Assembly: GCF_900116295.1 (NCBI RefSeq)
Contig: NZ_FPAF01000001.1
Location: 994,269 to 1,050,827 of the forward strand
Length of the DNA stretch: 56,559 nucleotides
Origin: Bacillus sp. 103mf
GTDB lineage: Bacteria; Bacillota; Bacilli; Bacillales; Bacillaceae_G
Direction of reading: 5' to 3'
Position numbers and translations under genes: made by a program. Each line of letters begins with the position of its first letter. Position 1 is the first letter of the stretch. Positions 8,539-17,911 of the stretch are shown here, piece by piece. A model generated the notes under the pieces. That model ran no database searches. It was not told the DNA's origin and worked only from the letters and a program-made list of their open reading frames with translations.

Positions 8539-8782
8539 ATAAAGTGAAACTTCCATCAGTGGAGAGTTTTTTCATCTCCCACTGATGGAAAGTCCGCCCA
8601 ATCGGGCTTTTACGGGCAGTTATCCCCCACCTATCTTCTTTAGAAAAGCGGAAGCGGCTCGCTCAGAAACGCAGGACGTCGGAGGGGACGAAACGACCGG
8701 AGATTCTAGCCGCTAGAGCTGGACAACGTTTCTCTCTGAATCTTGAGGTGGGGGTCTTACTGCCCGTTAATGCGGGATAAAA
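8539..8782 (+). repeat. Family A intergenic repeat, long copy (A2)
   Basis: The ATAAAGTGAAACTTCCATCA left end is followed by a hairpin (CCATCAGTGGAGA..TCTCCCACTGATGG), a second hairpin (GCCCAATCGGGC), then an internal module containing AGAAAAGCGGAAGCGGCTCG and TCTAGCCGCTAGAGCTGGAC, and the common right end GAGGTGGGGGTCTTACTGCCCG..GCGGGATAAAA. It occupies most of the 397-bp gap 8406-8802 between convergent MBL-fold gene and pheA. Confidence 0.8.
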
Positions 8783-8802
8783 TACGAAATGAGATTCTTT
8801 TT

Positions 8803-9657
8803 TCACACCCAATAAGAAGAATAACTCCCAAGTAATGTAACCGAAAAACCAAGTGCTTCTAATTCCATTCTCACTCCTGGAAGCAGAACATCATCATACT
8901 CGTTTTCGACATCAATTAAGAAAAAATAATTGCCAAGCCCTGTTTTCATTGGACGAGACTCAATTTTGGAAAGATTTAATTTCCTCCATGCAAATGCTGA
9001 TAACACTTGATATAATACTCCTGCATAGTCTAAAGGTAACGTTATCATAAGCGTTGTTTTCTTTCCACGGCGCTCTCCATTTCTCGGTAATTTCACTTGT
9101 TCATGCTTATGCAATACGAGAAAACGTGTATGATTATTTTTATGCGTATGAATATCACGCTGAACAATGGATAATCCATACTTTTCTGCCGCAGCCTCAT
9201 TAGCAATTGCCGCAATTTTTTCTTCTGGATGTTCCATCACAAACTGCGCAGCAGCACTCGTTGATGTCATATCACGCACTGTCACACCTTTTAATTTTTG
9301 ATTTAAAAACTTATGACACTGCGCAATCGCATGTGGATGAGAATGCACCGCATATACATCTTGCCAACATTGTACGTACTGCGGATGAACGAGCAAATGT
9401 TGCTGAACAGGCACTGTAATTTCGCCAACAATCGGCAGCGTTTGCTCATGTACAAGATAATCAATCGTAATATTGACAGAGCCTTCAATTGCATTTTCAA
9501 GCGGTACAACCGCAAAATCAACAACATCATTTGCTGCTGCATCTATACAATCTGGAATGGTTCGATATGGTACATGTTCAGCCTCAGGAAAGAAGCGACT
9601 CACCGCCATATTTGTAAATGTTGCTTCTGGTCCTAAATAGCCAACTCGAATCGTCAT
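8803..9657 (-). CDS. pheA: Prephenate dehydratase PheA
   Basis: 284 residues. It converts prephenate to phenylpyruvate in phenylalanine synthesis. The catalytic domain (about 1-185) begins RVGYLGPEATFTNMA and contains the TSTSAAAQF motif with the essential threonine. A C-terminal ACT domain (about 200-275) carries ESRPMKTGLGNYFFLID, the phenylalanine-binding ESRP region used for feedback inhibition. There is no fused chorismate mutase, as is normal for Bacillus. ATG at 9657 follows AAGAGGGGAAAAG. Single gene; the upstream 98 bp hold its promoter and the terminator of the permease gene lies further upstream. Confidence 0.96.
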   Translation of the reverse strand: MTIRVGYLGPEATFTNMAVSRFFPEAEHVPYRTIPDCIDAAANDVVDFAVVPLENAIEGSVNITIDYLVHEQTLPIVGEITVPVQQHLLVHPQYVQCWQDVYAVHSHPHAIAQCHKFLNQKLKGVTVRDMTSTSAAAQFVMEHPEEKIAAIANEAAAEKYGLSIVQRDIHTHKNNHTRFLVLHKHEQVKLPRNGERRGKKTTLMITLPLDYAGVLYQVLSAFAWRKLNLSKIESRPMKTGLGNYFFLIDVENEYDDVLLPGVRMELEALGFSVTLLGSYSSYWV

Positions 9658-9742
9658 CTTTTCCCCTCTTTTTCGTTTTCTTACTGTTATATCATAAACA
9701 CCTCTATTCTTCTACTTGTTTTTCGAAAATTACAACAAAAAA

Positions 9743-9761
9743 AGACTAGCAAGAGCTAGCC
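9743..9761 (-). terminator. Terminator of the ABC permease gene
   Basis: GGCTAGC and GCTAGTC pair around TCTT, followed on the minus strand by TTTTTTTG. The permease stop codon (9756-9758) lies within the hairpin. Confidence 0.8.
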
Positions 9762-11666
9762 GATATGTTTCATGTATTCTTTTTGCGCAAAGAAGAAATA
9801 GCATATACATGCGATGAGATAAATAGCAATAACCTCTAAAACGAGCCAAGATGATTTCATAAAAAAGGCCTTTTGGCACGTATGTAAAGCAACTGCACTA
9901 TGTACGCTTCCTAATAAAACTGGGAAAAAGAATAGAATCCCTAATTGCCAACGTGAAATTTTATCTATTTCTTGTTTTGTCATTCCGATTTTCAAAAGAG
10001 CTCGATATTGCAAGCGGTCATATTCAATATTATGAAACCATTTAAAATAGACTGTGCTACAAGACGCTAGAAAAAAGAGGATACTAATGAACGAGCCGAC
10101 AAATAATACTAGATTCCCTCCGTCTTTCGTTGCCTTATATATGTACATATTATTACGAATTACTGATTCTGTCCCTTTTAAAATGTGAGATTGTAATTCT
10201 TCACCTAATCTTTCTGTATTGTTCCAATCTCGTAAATCATATCCGTTATATACATATTTTTCGTGATTAGGAACTTGACGAGAAAGCTTCTGAAAATCTT
10301 GATTGTGCATAACGAGGAATCTTCCGCTCCGCTGACTTGTATCACTATTAAAGGCATTCCCTTCATATGCTCCGTTATATGTAAAACGATATGTTTCCCC
10401 TAGTACTTTAAAATGTATATATTTCTTAGGATACTTAGGAAGAAAATCATAATTACTATAATAAATAAACGTCACTGTTCCCTCTTTTGGATGAATTTGC
10501 TTCTTCGACTGCCTTTTTGCTTCTCTATTATATTCATCTTCTCCAATCACAGTTGCATAAGACTCTTTACCGGAATCCAATTGAAATGTTGCTGGGATTC
10601 CAATAAACGTTACGTAACGAAAATCATTGACACCATGCTTACGAAACAACTTTTCAACCGTTTCTTTTTCCATTACTTCTTTAGAACCGATCCCTTTTTC
10701 GACATATGAAAAAGCATGCGGCTGTTCATAGCGAAATAGTTCTCTCGTATTGGAAAAAAACAAATAAACAGAGCCTGTCGCCGTTACTACGATCGTTGTT
10801 AGCATAGATAAAATAAAGAAAAAGCGTCGATTATCTTTCACTGTATGCAACAACTGATTGACAACGAATAAATACGGATAACGATACATGACACTCTTTC
10901 TATTTTTGATTCCTTGTAATACTTGAATCATGCTATGTATACATACAAAATACGTTCCAACTGTTGTTAAAATAGAAACAGGTATAAAATAAAGAGCAAT
11001 GTTCTCCATCGTCACTTTTGTTGTTAACCAATAACTGATACCTATACAGGCGAAGCCGAACCAACATAGCCACTTCTTACTTCTCGTTTCTTTTTTTCCT
11101 TCTTGCATTTCTTTTAATAGATGAATAACTTCTATTTTCCATATGCGCAGCGCACTAAAAATGGCTAAAAGAAGAAATATGGCACCATATGTCATCATCG
11201 TTATCACAATCGCTTTTGAACTGAGCACAAACGGCAATTCAGTCGGCATATTAAGTAATAAACTAAAAATCATAAAAAATAGCTTTAAAAATAACGTCCC
11301 AATCCCAATGCCGAAAAAGCTCGCAAAGAAGCCTACCGCCATTTGCTCCATGATCATCATCCATATAATATTTACTTTCGTAGCTCCCATTAATATGAAT
11401 AACCCAAATTCTTTTTTTCGAGACTGTATAAAGATCGAACTAGAATACAGAATAAATAGAATTGAGAAAGCAATTACAATTACATCGCATACAATTAGAC
11501 CTGCCTGTATCCCCTCATACAGATGATCCGTTCTCATATTAGGATGCATAATAATGGATGTATACATAAAAAAAGCAAAAACTGAGAAACAACTACTTAA
11601 GAAAAATATTTTGTAGTTGTGCCAATTCCCTCTAACATTTTGAAATGTAAGTTGATAAAACTTCAC
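9756..11666 (-). CDS. Bce-type ABC transporter permease (FtsX-like, intact copy)
   Basis: 636 residues from the GTG at 11666, chosen because AGGAGG lies 8 bases upstream (a GTG three codons earlier is inside the ribosome-binding site). The family has about ten membrane segments: one near 17-37, a cluster at about 50-270, one near 285-305, a large extracellular region (about 310-510) and three C-terminal helices. This matches BceB/YxdM permeases, which protect against cell-wall-acting peptides and form a sensory complex with a histidine kinase. It lies downstream of the ATPase and of a deleted paralogue whose N- and C-terminal remnants resemble this protein (NWHNYKIFFLSSC vs NWRNYKAFLISSC). 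It is probably the only working permease of the unit. Substrate unknown. Confidence 0.88.
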   Translation of the reverse strand: MKFYQLTFQNVRGNWHNYKIFFLSSCFSVFAFFMYTSIIMHPNMRTDHLYEGIQAGLIVCDVIVIAFSILFILYSSSIFIQSRKKEFGLFILMGATKVNIIWMMIMEQMAVGFFASFFGIGIGTLFLKLFFMIFSLLLNMPTELPFVLSSKAIVITMMTYGAIFLLLAIFSALRIWKIEVIHLLKEMQEGKKETRSKKWLCWFGFACIGISYWLTTKVTMENIALYFIPVSILTTVGTYFVCIHSMIQVLQGIKNRKSVMYRYPYLFVVNQLLHTVKDNRRFFFILSMLTTIVVTATGSVYLFFSNTRELFRYEQPHAFSYVEKGIGSKEVMEKETVEKLFRKHGVNDFRYVTFIGIPATFQLDSGKESYATVIGEDEYNREAKRQSKKQIHPKEGTVTFIYYSNYDFLPKYPKKYIHFKVLGETYRFTYNGAYEGNAFNSDTSQRSGRFLVMHNQDFQKLSRQVPNHEKYVYNGYDLRDWNNTERLGEELQSHILKGTESVIRNNMYIYKATKDGGNLVLFVGSFISILFFLASCSTVYFKWFHNIEYDRLQYRALLKIGMTKQEIDKISRWQLGILFFFPVLLGSVHSAVALHTCQKAFFMKSSWLVLEVIAIYLIACICYFFFAQKEYMKHIG

Positions 11667-11700
11667 CGCCCCCACCTCCTCTAAAAACCGTTACATATGT

Positions 11701-11726
11701 AAAAAGCTAGGAAGTCCTAGCTTTTT
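11701..11726 (-). terminator. Terminator after the deleted permease
   Basis: AAAAAGCTAGGA pairs perfectly with TCCTAGCTTTTT around AG. It overlaps the pseudogene stop and could separate it from the downstream intact permease gene. Confidence 0.8.
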
Positions 11727-12143
11727 ACATGTTTTAAATATCCTCTTTGTGCAATCGCAAAATATAATGCGGATGCTAGTACATATACTGTAATAATAAC
11801 CGCTCCTGATTTCCATAAGTCTAAATACAACATGTTCCCTAACGTATATAATGTAAATCCACTATGCAAAACACCTATCAAAATCGAAATAAAGAAAATC
11901 GCTCCCATTTGCCGAACTGCAATTTTACGAATTTCTTGATCCGTCATACCGATTCGTTTTAAAGAATAAAATTGAATACGGTCTTGTTCTTTATCATTAA
12001 ACCACTTAAAGTATGTCATGCTGCAAGCGAAGAAGAAAAAGAGTACTGTTATAAAGAATCCGATAAACAACTACTAATTAAAAACGCTTTATAATTACGC
12101 CAATTCCCTTTGACATTATTAAACGCGAGCTGGCGAAAGTTCA
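11717..12143 (-). pseudogene. Bce-type permease reduced by a large internal deletion
   Basis: The ATG at 12141-12143 overlaps the end of the ATPase gene and encodes MNFRQLAFNNVKGNWRNYKA followed by FLISSC, the conserved N-terminus of these permeases. After about 29 codons the frame runs into TTATCGGATTCTTTATAA. One frame over, from about 12070, reading continues as FIGFFITVLFFFFACSMTYF to the normal C-terminus (YLKHVKS, stop at 11717). The offset between the two frames is 73 bases, so they are out of frame by one. Compared with the neighbour, some 500 residues covering the large extracellular domain and most membrane helices are missing. A single deletion joining near 12066-12070 explains this. 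A C-terminal product of 117 residues from TTG 12070 is possible but has no good ribosome-binding site. Confidence 0.85.
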
Positions 12144-12895
12144 TGGTACTCTCCTCCTAGCATCGCCAGTACGTCTAATATTTCTTGGAAGAAGGCTTGC
12201 TTTGTTTCTCCTTTATGAATCTCTGAGAAAATTTCACCGTCACGAATAAATAAAATGCGTTCACAATAGCTCGCCGCAACAGGATCATGCGTTACCATCG
12301 CAATCGTCACTTTCTTCTCTTCATGAAGTTCCTGCAGAGCACCCATCAATGATTTTGCTGATTTGGAGTCTAAGTTTCCTGTCGGTTCATCAGCTAAAAT
12401 TAAAGTCGGCTGATGAATAATCGCCCGTGCTGCTGCCGCACGTTGCTGCTGACCACCTGATACTTCATACACTTTTTTATGTAAAATTCCCTCTATGTTT
12501 AGAAACTTTGCAATTTCTAATACTTTTGCATCAATTTCTTTCACAGGCCGATTTGCCATTACAAGCGGCAAAATGATATTTTCCTTAATTGATAACGTAT
12601 CAAGCAAATTAAAATCTTGGAAAATAAATCCTAAATGTGTACGGCGAAACGCCGCAAGTTTAACAGCACGCATTTGACTAATCTCTTCACCGTTCATATA
12701 AACGTGACCTGATGTTGGCTTATCAATGGTTGCTAATAAATTTAGAAGCGTTGTTTTCCCACTTCCTGATGGCCCCATAATGCCGACAAATTCACCTTCT
12801 TCAATTTTAAAGTTAATATTATTCAGCGCTGTTGTCGTTACCGAACCTTTTGATTGATACACCTTTGTCAAACCTTTTACTTCAAGAACGCTCAT
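12119..12895 (-). CDS. Bce-type ABC transporter ATP-binding protein
   Basis: 258 residues. Walker A GPSGSGKTTLLN (about 41-52), Q-loop IFQDFNLLD, signature VSGGQQQRAAAARA (about 143), Walker B LILADEPTGNLDS and switch histidine VTHDP are all present, so it should hydrolyse ATP. The MacB/BceA-like subfamily pairs with FtsX-type permeases in export or target protection against antimicrobial peptides. ATG follows TATAGGGGG. The last 25 bp overlap the start of the deleted permease, so the original order was ATPase, permease 1, permease 2. A direct-repeat operator candidate lies upstream. Confidence 0.92.
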   Translation of the reverse strand: MSVLEVKGLTKVYQSKGSVTTTALNNINFKIEEGEFVGIMGPSGSGKTTLLNLLATIDKPTSGHVYMNGEEISQMRAVKLAAFRRTHLGFIFQDFNLLDTLSIKENIILPLVMANRPVKEIDAKVLEIAKFLNIEGILHKKVYEVSGGQQQRAAAARAIIHQPTLILADEPTGNLDSKSAKSLMGALQELHEEKKVTIAMVTHDPVAASYCERILFIRDGEIFSEIHKGETKQAFFQEILDVLAMLGGEYHELSPARV

Positions 12896-12966
12896 TTCGA
12901 ATCCCCCTATATGTTGTCTCCTTACTTTTACTATAGAAAAAACGAGGGAAAGTAACGAGTGATTTC

Positions 12967-12994
12967 TCTTACAAAACAGTTTGTTATCTTACAA
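12967..12994 (-). promoter_or_regulatory. Candidate response-regulator operator upstream of the ABC genes
   Basis: On the minus strand TTGTAAGA occurs twice (12987-12994 and 12967-12974) with starts exactly 20 bp apart, two helical turns. It is placed about 70-100 bp upstream of the ATPase ATG and just upstream of a possible -10 TATAGT. The distal copy overlaps the kinase stop codon. Tandem sites like this suit OmpR-family regulators; the link to the regulator at 14061 is inference. Confidence 0.5.
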
Positions 12995-14071
12995 TTTTGT
13001 CATTTTCCTCATCATTTGATGATATCCTTTATCTTTTGAGAATTGGAACGTAAACGTTGTTCCTTCCTTCTCTATTGATTGTACAGAAATTCCATGGCTA
13101 AGATGATCACAAATTTGCTTTGTAATATATAACCCCATCCCTGTTGCTTCCCTCGTTTTCCGTCCATTCACTCCTGTAAAAAACGGTTCAAAAATTCGTT
13201 TTATATCTTGCTTTGGAATACCTATTCCATTATCACGGATATGTAATACAATAACACTTTCTGTTTCTTCGATTTGAAATGTAATTTCTTTTTTCTCTTT
13301 CTCTGTAATTCTTGTATACTTCAGGGCATTCATCACAATTTGATTCATTGCAATGCTGAGCCATTTTTGATCCGAAGCTACCACATACTGTTCTTTCTCA
13401 AACAGAACCTTTGGATATACAGCATACTGAATAAATGTTTTTTTATGCTGATTAATACTATCACGAACAATATCCACCACATTAACTTCTTCTATTTTAT
13501 AATCTTTTCCAAACTGTTCGAGGCGTGCCATATGAAGCGCTAAATCTAACCCATGTAAAATACGATTATTTTCTTCACGGATACTTTCAATCGTATCTCT
13601 TGCCTCGCGGTGCGTTTGTCCAAGTTTTTGCAGCAATAATTCAATGACAGATACCGGTGTTTTCATTTGGTGAATCCACTGATTCATAAAGATTGTTTGC
13701 TGTTCCCCTTTTGCCTGTTGTTCATGCATTTCATTCATATACTGTTGCCTTAAGAGCGAAAAAGCTTCCACAATTACTTCTTGTTCGTATGAATAGGACG
13801 AACTGACAGATAAAGAATGATGCAACTCATGTCCCTCTGCAATGTAATGTTCCACCTTTTGTAAAAAGGCTTGTCTTTTCCGGTAATCATGCATCAGAAA
13901 GAAAACGAAAACAACGATTGATAATAAAAATCCATATAGCCATGTACTCCAATTTATAGATTGCTTCTGTAAAAAAGCTTGCAACTGCAAGACAAGACCA
14001 AATAAAACGATACTCATCATGTAGGAAACAAGTAATGCAATGCGATCCATCACATATTTTTTAAGATTCAT
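12989..14071 (-). CDS. Bce-type intramembrane-sensing histidine kinase
   Basis: 360 residues. Two membrane helices (about 11-33 and 43-62) with almost no extracellular loop mark the intramembrane-sensing class, which reads the state of a partner ABC transporter. The phosphoacceptor is H134 in WIHQMKTPVSV (H-box); the ATPase domain has N-box NQIVMNALKY, G1 DNGIGIP, F-box FEPFF and G2 TGMGLYI. Its start overlaps the regulator gene by 11 bp. It is probably co-transcribed with the regulator and signals from the neighbouring BceAB-like transporter. Confidence 0.93.
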   Translation of the reverse strand: MNLKKYVMDRIALLVSYMMSIVLFGLVLQLQAFLQKQSINWSTWLYGFLLSIVVFVFFLMHDYRKRQAFLQKVEHYIAEGHELHHSLSVSSSYSYEQEVIVEAFSLLRQQYMNEMHEQQAKGEQQTIFMNQWIHQMKTPVSVIELLLQKLGQTHREARDTIESIREENNRILHGLDLALHMARLEQFGKDYKIEEVNVVDIVRDSINQHKKTFIQYAVYPKVLFEKEQYVVASDQKWLSIAMNQIVMNALKYTRITEKEKKEITFQIEETESVIVLHIRDNGIGIPKQDIKRIFEPFFTGVNGRKTREATGMGLYITKQICDHLSHGISVQSIEKEGTTFTFQFSKDKGYHQMMRKMTKL

Positions 14072-14768
14072 GTTCGTTCACCCAATTCGTCAAAAGCGCA
14101 TATCCATAGCTCCGCTTCGTAACAATTGCATCAGTAATCCCTATCTCTTCTAACTTTTTACGGACACGCTTTACATTTACAGTTAATGTATTATCATCAA
14201 CAAAAGCAATCTCATCCCATAATGCTTCTAGTAACTCTTCTCTCGTTACATATTGATCCGCTTGCTTCATTAAGCATTCTAATAAATAGTACTCATTTTT
14301 TGTAAGTTCTATTTGCTTTCCTTGCCACTCTGCCATGTGCTGCGCTGGATATAAAAGTAACCCATTCACGCCAAAATAATCGCTCTCTGCCCCTGATGCA
14401 TATTCACCATACACACGGCGCAGCGCACTTTTCACTTTTGCCATAACAATATCTAAATGAAACGGCTTCGTAATATAATCATCACCACCATTTTCAATCG
14501 CCATTACTTGATCCATCTCTCCTGTACGTGCAGATACAAAAATAATCGGCGCATTGGAAACAGTACGAATTTGGCGGCACCAATAGAACCCATCAAAATA
14601 CGGTAAATTAATATCAAGTAAAACTAAATGTGGGTTCACTTTTGCAAATTCATCTTTTATATGACGAAAATCTTGTACACGGAATGACCGATAACCGTAT
14701 TTATCGAGATGCCCTTCTAAAATATCAGCAATTTTCAAATCATCTTCTACAATTAATATTTTATACAT
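14061..14768 (-). CDS. OmpR-family response regulator, Bce type
   Basis: 235 residues. Receiver domain 1-115 with acidic pocket ED D9-D10, phosphoacceptor D52 (LVLLDINLP), T/S in IFVSAR and K in ITKPFH. A winged-helix DNA-binding domain follows at about 135-230 (ELTKNEYYLLECLM; DDNTLTVNVKRVRKKLEE). It is closest in style to BceR/YxdJ. It precedes the kinase gene and lies downstream of a weak TATAAT-containing promoter at about 14841-14846. The predicted target is the ABC unit at 9756-12895. Confidence 0.93.
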   Translation of the reverse strand: MYKILIVEDDLKIADILEGHLDKYGYRSFRVQDFRHIKDEFAKVNPHLVLLDINLPYFDGFYWCRQIRTVSNAPIIFVSARTGEMDQVMAIENGGDDYITKPFHLDIVMAKVKSALRRVYGEYASGAESDYFGVNGLLLYPAQHMAEWQGKQIELTKNEYYLLECLMKQADQYVTREELLEALWDEIAFVDDNTLTVNVKRVRKKLEEIGITDAIVTKRSYGYALLTNWVNEHES

Positions 14769-14882
14769 ATCATTCCCACTCCCTTATAAGAAGTACATGT
14801 AGACACCATTACTATCTGCCCTACACCTACCCTTTTCCATTATAAGGGTAAATTCCCATTTGAGGAGAGTTTTTATTTCGGC

Positions 14883-15026
14883 ATAAAGTGAAACTTTAAT
14901 CAGTGGGGGTTTTTTACCTCATAGGAAGAAGCGAAACCACCGAACATTCTAGCCACTGGAGCTGGACAATGCTTTCGCTGAATTTTGAGGTGGGAGTATT
15001 ACTGCCCGCAAATAGCGGGACAAAAA
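14883..15026 (+). repeat. Family A intergenic repeat (A3)
   Basis: The left end ATAAAGTGAAACTTTAATCA and right end TACTGCCCGCAAATAGCGGG flank one internal unit containing GGAAGAAGCGAAACCACCGA and TCTAGCCACTGGAGCTGGAC. The AATCGGGC hairpin of A2 and A5 is absent. It sits between the response-regulator promoter and the obg terminator. Confidence 0.78.
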
Positions 15027-15050
15027 AGACTGCCTCATTTCGGCAGTCTT
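15026..15050 (-). terminator. Terminator of obg
   Basis: AAGACTGCC pairs with GGCAGTCTT around a 6-base loop and is followed by TTTT on the minus strand; the obg stop codon at 15049 is inside the stem. Confidence 0.85.
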
Positions 15051-16335
15051 AATCGATAAATTCAAATTCATATTCAAGGATTTTTACAATATCGCCGTCT
15101 TTTGCACCGCGTGCGCGAAGTGCTTCATCAATACCCATACCGCGCATTTGACGAGCAAATCTACGTACAGACTCATCACGAGTAAAGTCTGTCATCTTGA
15201 ATGTTTTCTCAATATCATAACCAGAAATCACAAATGTACCATCGCTTTCACGTGTAATTTCAAATTTAGAGCCTTCACCCTCAAATTTGTACATTACACT
15301 TGCTTCAGATTCATCTACAACTTCGTGTATTGGGAATTCTGGTGTTGTTTCGATAAGATTTGCTACTTCAAATAGTAAATCACGAACACCTTGACGCGTT
15401 ACTGCAGAAATTGGGAAGATTTTCACTTCATCGCCCACTTTTTCTTTGAACGCTTGTAAATTTTCTTCTGCCTCTGGCATATCCATTTTGTTTGCAACAA
15501 CAACTTGTGGACGCTCTGTTAGACGCAGATTGTATTCTTTTAATTCATTATTAATTGTTACGTAATCCTCATATGGATCACGTCCTTCTAAACCAGACAT
15601 ATCAATCACATGAATAATAACACGTGTACGCTCAATATGACGTAAGAATTGATGTCCAAGTCCAACACCTGCGTGTGCTCCTTCAATCAATCCTGGAAGG
15701 TCTGCCATAACGAAGCTGCGTCCATCACCTGTTTCAACTACTCCAAGGTTTGGAACAATTGTTGTGAAGTGATATTCAGCAATTTTTGGACGTGCTGATG
15801 ATACAACAGATAATAATGTTGATTTACCGACACTTGGGAATCCCACAAGCCCTACATCAGCTAACACTTTCAATTCTAGTACTACTTCACGCTCTTGACC
15901 TGGTTCCCCGTTCTCAGCAATTTCTGGAGCTGGGTTCGTTGGCGTTGCAAAACGTGAGTTACCACGACCACCACGGCCACCTTTTGCGATAACTGCTGAT
16001 TGCTCATGCGTTACTAAATCCGCAAGAATTTGACCAGTAGCTACATCTTTTACAACTGTTCCCGGCGGAACCTTTACAATTAAATCATCCGCTTTACGGC
16101 CATGTTGGTTTTTACTCATTCCATGTTGACCGCGATCTGCTTTAAAATGACGCTGATAGCGGAAATCCATTAATGTACGTAACCCTTCGTCTACCACGAA
16201 AACAACATCGGCACCTTTACCACCGTCACCGCCTGCTGGGCCACCTTTTGGAACATATTTCTCACGACGATACGCAACCATTCCGTTTCCACCATCGCCG
16301 CCTTTTACATATATCTTGACCTGATCTACAAACAT
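15049..16335 (-). CDS. obg: GTPase Obg
   Basis: 428 residues. An N-terminal glycine-rich Obg fold (1-158; [20 protein letters not shown]), a GTPase domain (about 160-335) with G1 [10 protein letters not shown]3 [12 protein letters not shown] and G4 NKMD, and a C-terminal OCT domain (about 345-425). Obg is an essential ribosome-associated GTPase linked to 50S maturation, the stress response and initiation of sporulation. Its ATG overlaps the spo0B stop as TAATG, the standard spo0B-obg arrangement. Confidence 0.97.
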   Translation of the reverse strand: MFVDQVKIYVKGGDGGNGMVAYRREKYVPKGGPAGGDGGKGADVVFVVDEGLRTLMDFRYQRHFKADRGQHGMSKNQHGRKADDLIVKVPPGTVVKDVATGQILADLVTHEQSAVIAKGGRGGRGNSRFATPTNPAPEIAENGEPGQEREVVLELKVLADVGLVGFPSVGKSTLLSVVSSARPKIAEYHFTTIVPNLGVVETGDGRSFVMADLPGLIEGAHAGVGLGHQFLRHIERTRVIIHVIDMSGLEGRDPYEDYVTINNELKEYNLRLTERPQVVVANKMDMPEAEENLQAFKEKVGDEVKIFPISAVTRQGVRDLLFEVANLIETTPEFPIHEVVDESEASVMYKFEGEGSKFEITRESDGTFVISGYDIEKTFKMTDFTRDESVRRFARQMRGMGIDEALRARGAKDGDIVKILEYEFEFID

Positions 16336-16883
16336 TATCTCACCACACTTTTTTCTAGTAATTGCAATATAACCGAGATTTCTTCATCTCGCACTGTATA
16401 AGAAATGGAAAACCATTTATTATATTGATGAGCAAGCCACTCTTCTATTTCTTGTACACTTGTTAGCTTGCCACGAAAATCAAAAAAGAAACGAGCATCC
16501 TCACCTTCACATTCAACTGTGATACAAACATAATTTTCAACATAAATGTCTAAACTATGCTCAAGCATTTGGAAAAATTGAGCCGTCCATATAGATACTT
16601 TTTCATCTAGATGAGATAAGTTATGTATTTTTCCTAATACTTCGTACTCCAACAAGCACGGGTGCTGTTTCCAATTATATGTTAAAATCCATTCTGAAAA
16701 CTTGGGCATAGAAAGCCCCATCAGATTCGATTCTTGTCTCGCTTCTTGGACAAAACGATCGATGAGTCCATGAATTTCTTCCACTCTTCCAAGCGAAAGA
16801 TTTCCTTTAATCATCTGCATACGATTAAGCCAATCATGTCTTGAATGACGCAACGCATCTATAATTGTCCATTTTTCTTTCAT
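16335..16883 (-). CDS. spo0B: Sporulation initiation phosphotransferase Spo0B
   Basis: 182 residues. It passes phosphate from Spo0F to Spo0A in the sporulation phosphorelay. The phosphoacceptor histidine is in [13 protein letters not shown] (H16 here), within the dimerising helical hairpin (about 1-60), followed by a degenerate kinase-like C-terminal domain (about 70-180) without ATP-binding motifs. Compared with B. subtilis the N-terminus is shorter. Identification rests on the histidine motif and the coupling to obg. Confidence 0.93.
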   Translation of the reverse strand: MKEKWTIIDALRHSRHDWLNRMQMIKGNLSLGRVEEIHGLIDRFVQEARQESNLMGLSMPKFSEWILTYNWKQHPCLLEYEVLGKIHNLSHLDEKVSIWTAQFFQMLEHSLDIYVENYVCITVECEGEDARFFFDFRGKLTSVQEIEEWLAHQYNKWFSISYTVRDEEISVILQLLEKSVVR

Positions 16884-16905
16884 TCATATACCCCTTTAAT
16901 ATAGA

Positions 16906-16937
16906 AAAACTCTAACCTGCACTCAGGTTAGAGTTTT
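16906..16937 (-). terminator. Terminator of the rplU-prp-rpmA operon
   Basis: AAAACTCTAACCTG pairs perfectly with CAGGTTAGAGTTTT around CACT, between rpmA and spo0B. Confidence 0.9.
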
Positions 16938-16948
16938 CCGTGAGTTTC

Positions 16949-17242
<294 letters not shown>

Positions 17243-17587
17243 TTACACCTCCTGCACTTTTTCTATTAATCGGATATATTTTCCGTAATCAAGTTCAATC
17301 GTTTTAAGCGAAACAACCATGCCCTCTAACAGAAAACATGCTTTTTCTTTTGTAGAATCATCTAGATCACTAGGCAATTCATACATCAAGAATCCACCAT
17401 CTTTTCCAAGTTCAATAGTTGCTTGCACACTACAAAGTGATTCCACTGCATTTATTGCACCAAACACAACCGCTGTCGTTGCAGCACAGACAAGATCTTG
17501 TCCATGCGGAGCGAAGTTCGCATGCCCGGTCATTTTAAATGATTGGATACTTCCTAATTTCGTGCGGTTAATCGTAATTTTAATCAT
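17243..17587 (-). CDS. prp: Ribosomal-processing cysteine protease Prp (YsxB)
   Basis: 114 residues. Active-site residues are H22 (GHANFAPHGQD) and C34 (DLVCAATTA), at the spacing known for Prp. It cleaves the L27 leader encoded immediately downstream, so enzyme and substrate share an operon between L21 and L27. Length and motifs are normal. Confidence 0.94.
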   Translation of the reverse strand: MIKITINRTKLGSIQSFKMTGHANFAPHGQDLVCAATTAVVFGAINAVESLCSVQATIELGKDGGFLMYELPSDLDDSTKEKACFLLEGMVVSLKTIELDYGKYIRLIEKVQEV

Positions 17588-17598
17588 GACAACCCGAA

Positions 17599-17907
17599 TT
17601 AAGCGTTGATTGCTTCAATCACTAATTTCGTGTATGGTTGACGGTGACCTTGTTTTTTACGATTGTTCTTTTTCGCTTTGTATTTGAAAACGATGATTTT
17701 CTTAGCGCGACCTTGTTTTTCAACTTTCGCAGTAACCGTTGCACCTTCTACAACTGGGCTACCAACTTTAACAGTTTCGCCACCAACGAAAAGAACTTTG
17801 TCAAAAGTAACAGTTTCACCAGCTTCTACGTCTAATTTCTCTACGTAGATTGCTTGACCAGCTTCAACTTTAATTTGTTTTCCACCTGTTTCGATAATTG
17901 CGTACAT
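17599..17907 (-). CDS. rplU: 50S ribosomal protein L21
   Basis: 102 residues. The start [20 protein letters not shown] and the C-terminal [19 protein letters not shown] are diagnostic. It binds 23S rRNA. First gene of the operon, downstream of a leader RNA thought to allow autogenous control. Confidence 0.98.
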   Translation of the reverse strand: MYAIIETGGKQIKVEAGQAIYVEKLDVEAGETVTFDKVLFVGGETVKVGSPVVEGATVTAKVEKQGRAKKIIVFKYKAKKNNRKKQGHRQPYTKLVIEAINA

Positions 17908-17911
17908 AATT

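Noticed and set aside
8539-8782. Possible CRISPR or tandem array in the repeat-rich gaps
   Set aside because: The units are dispersed, not regularly spaced, and have no spacers or cas genes nearby.
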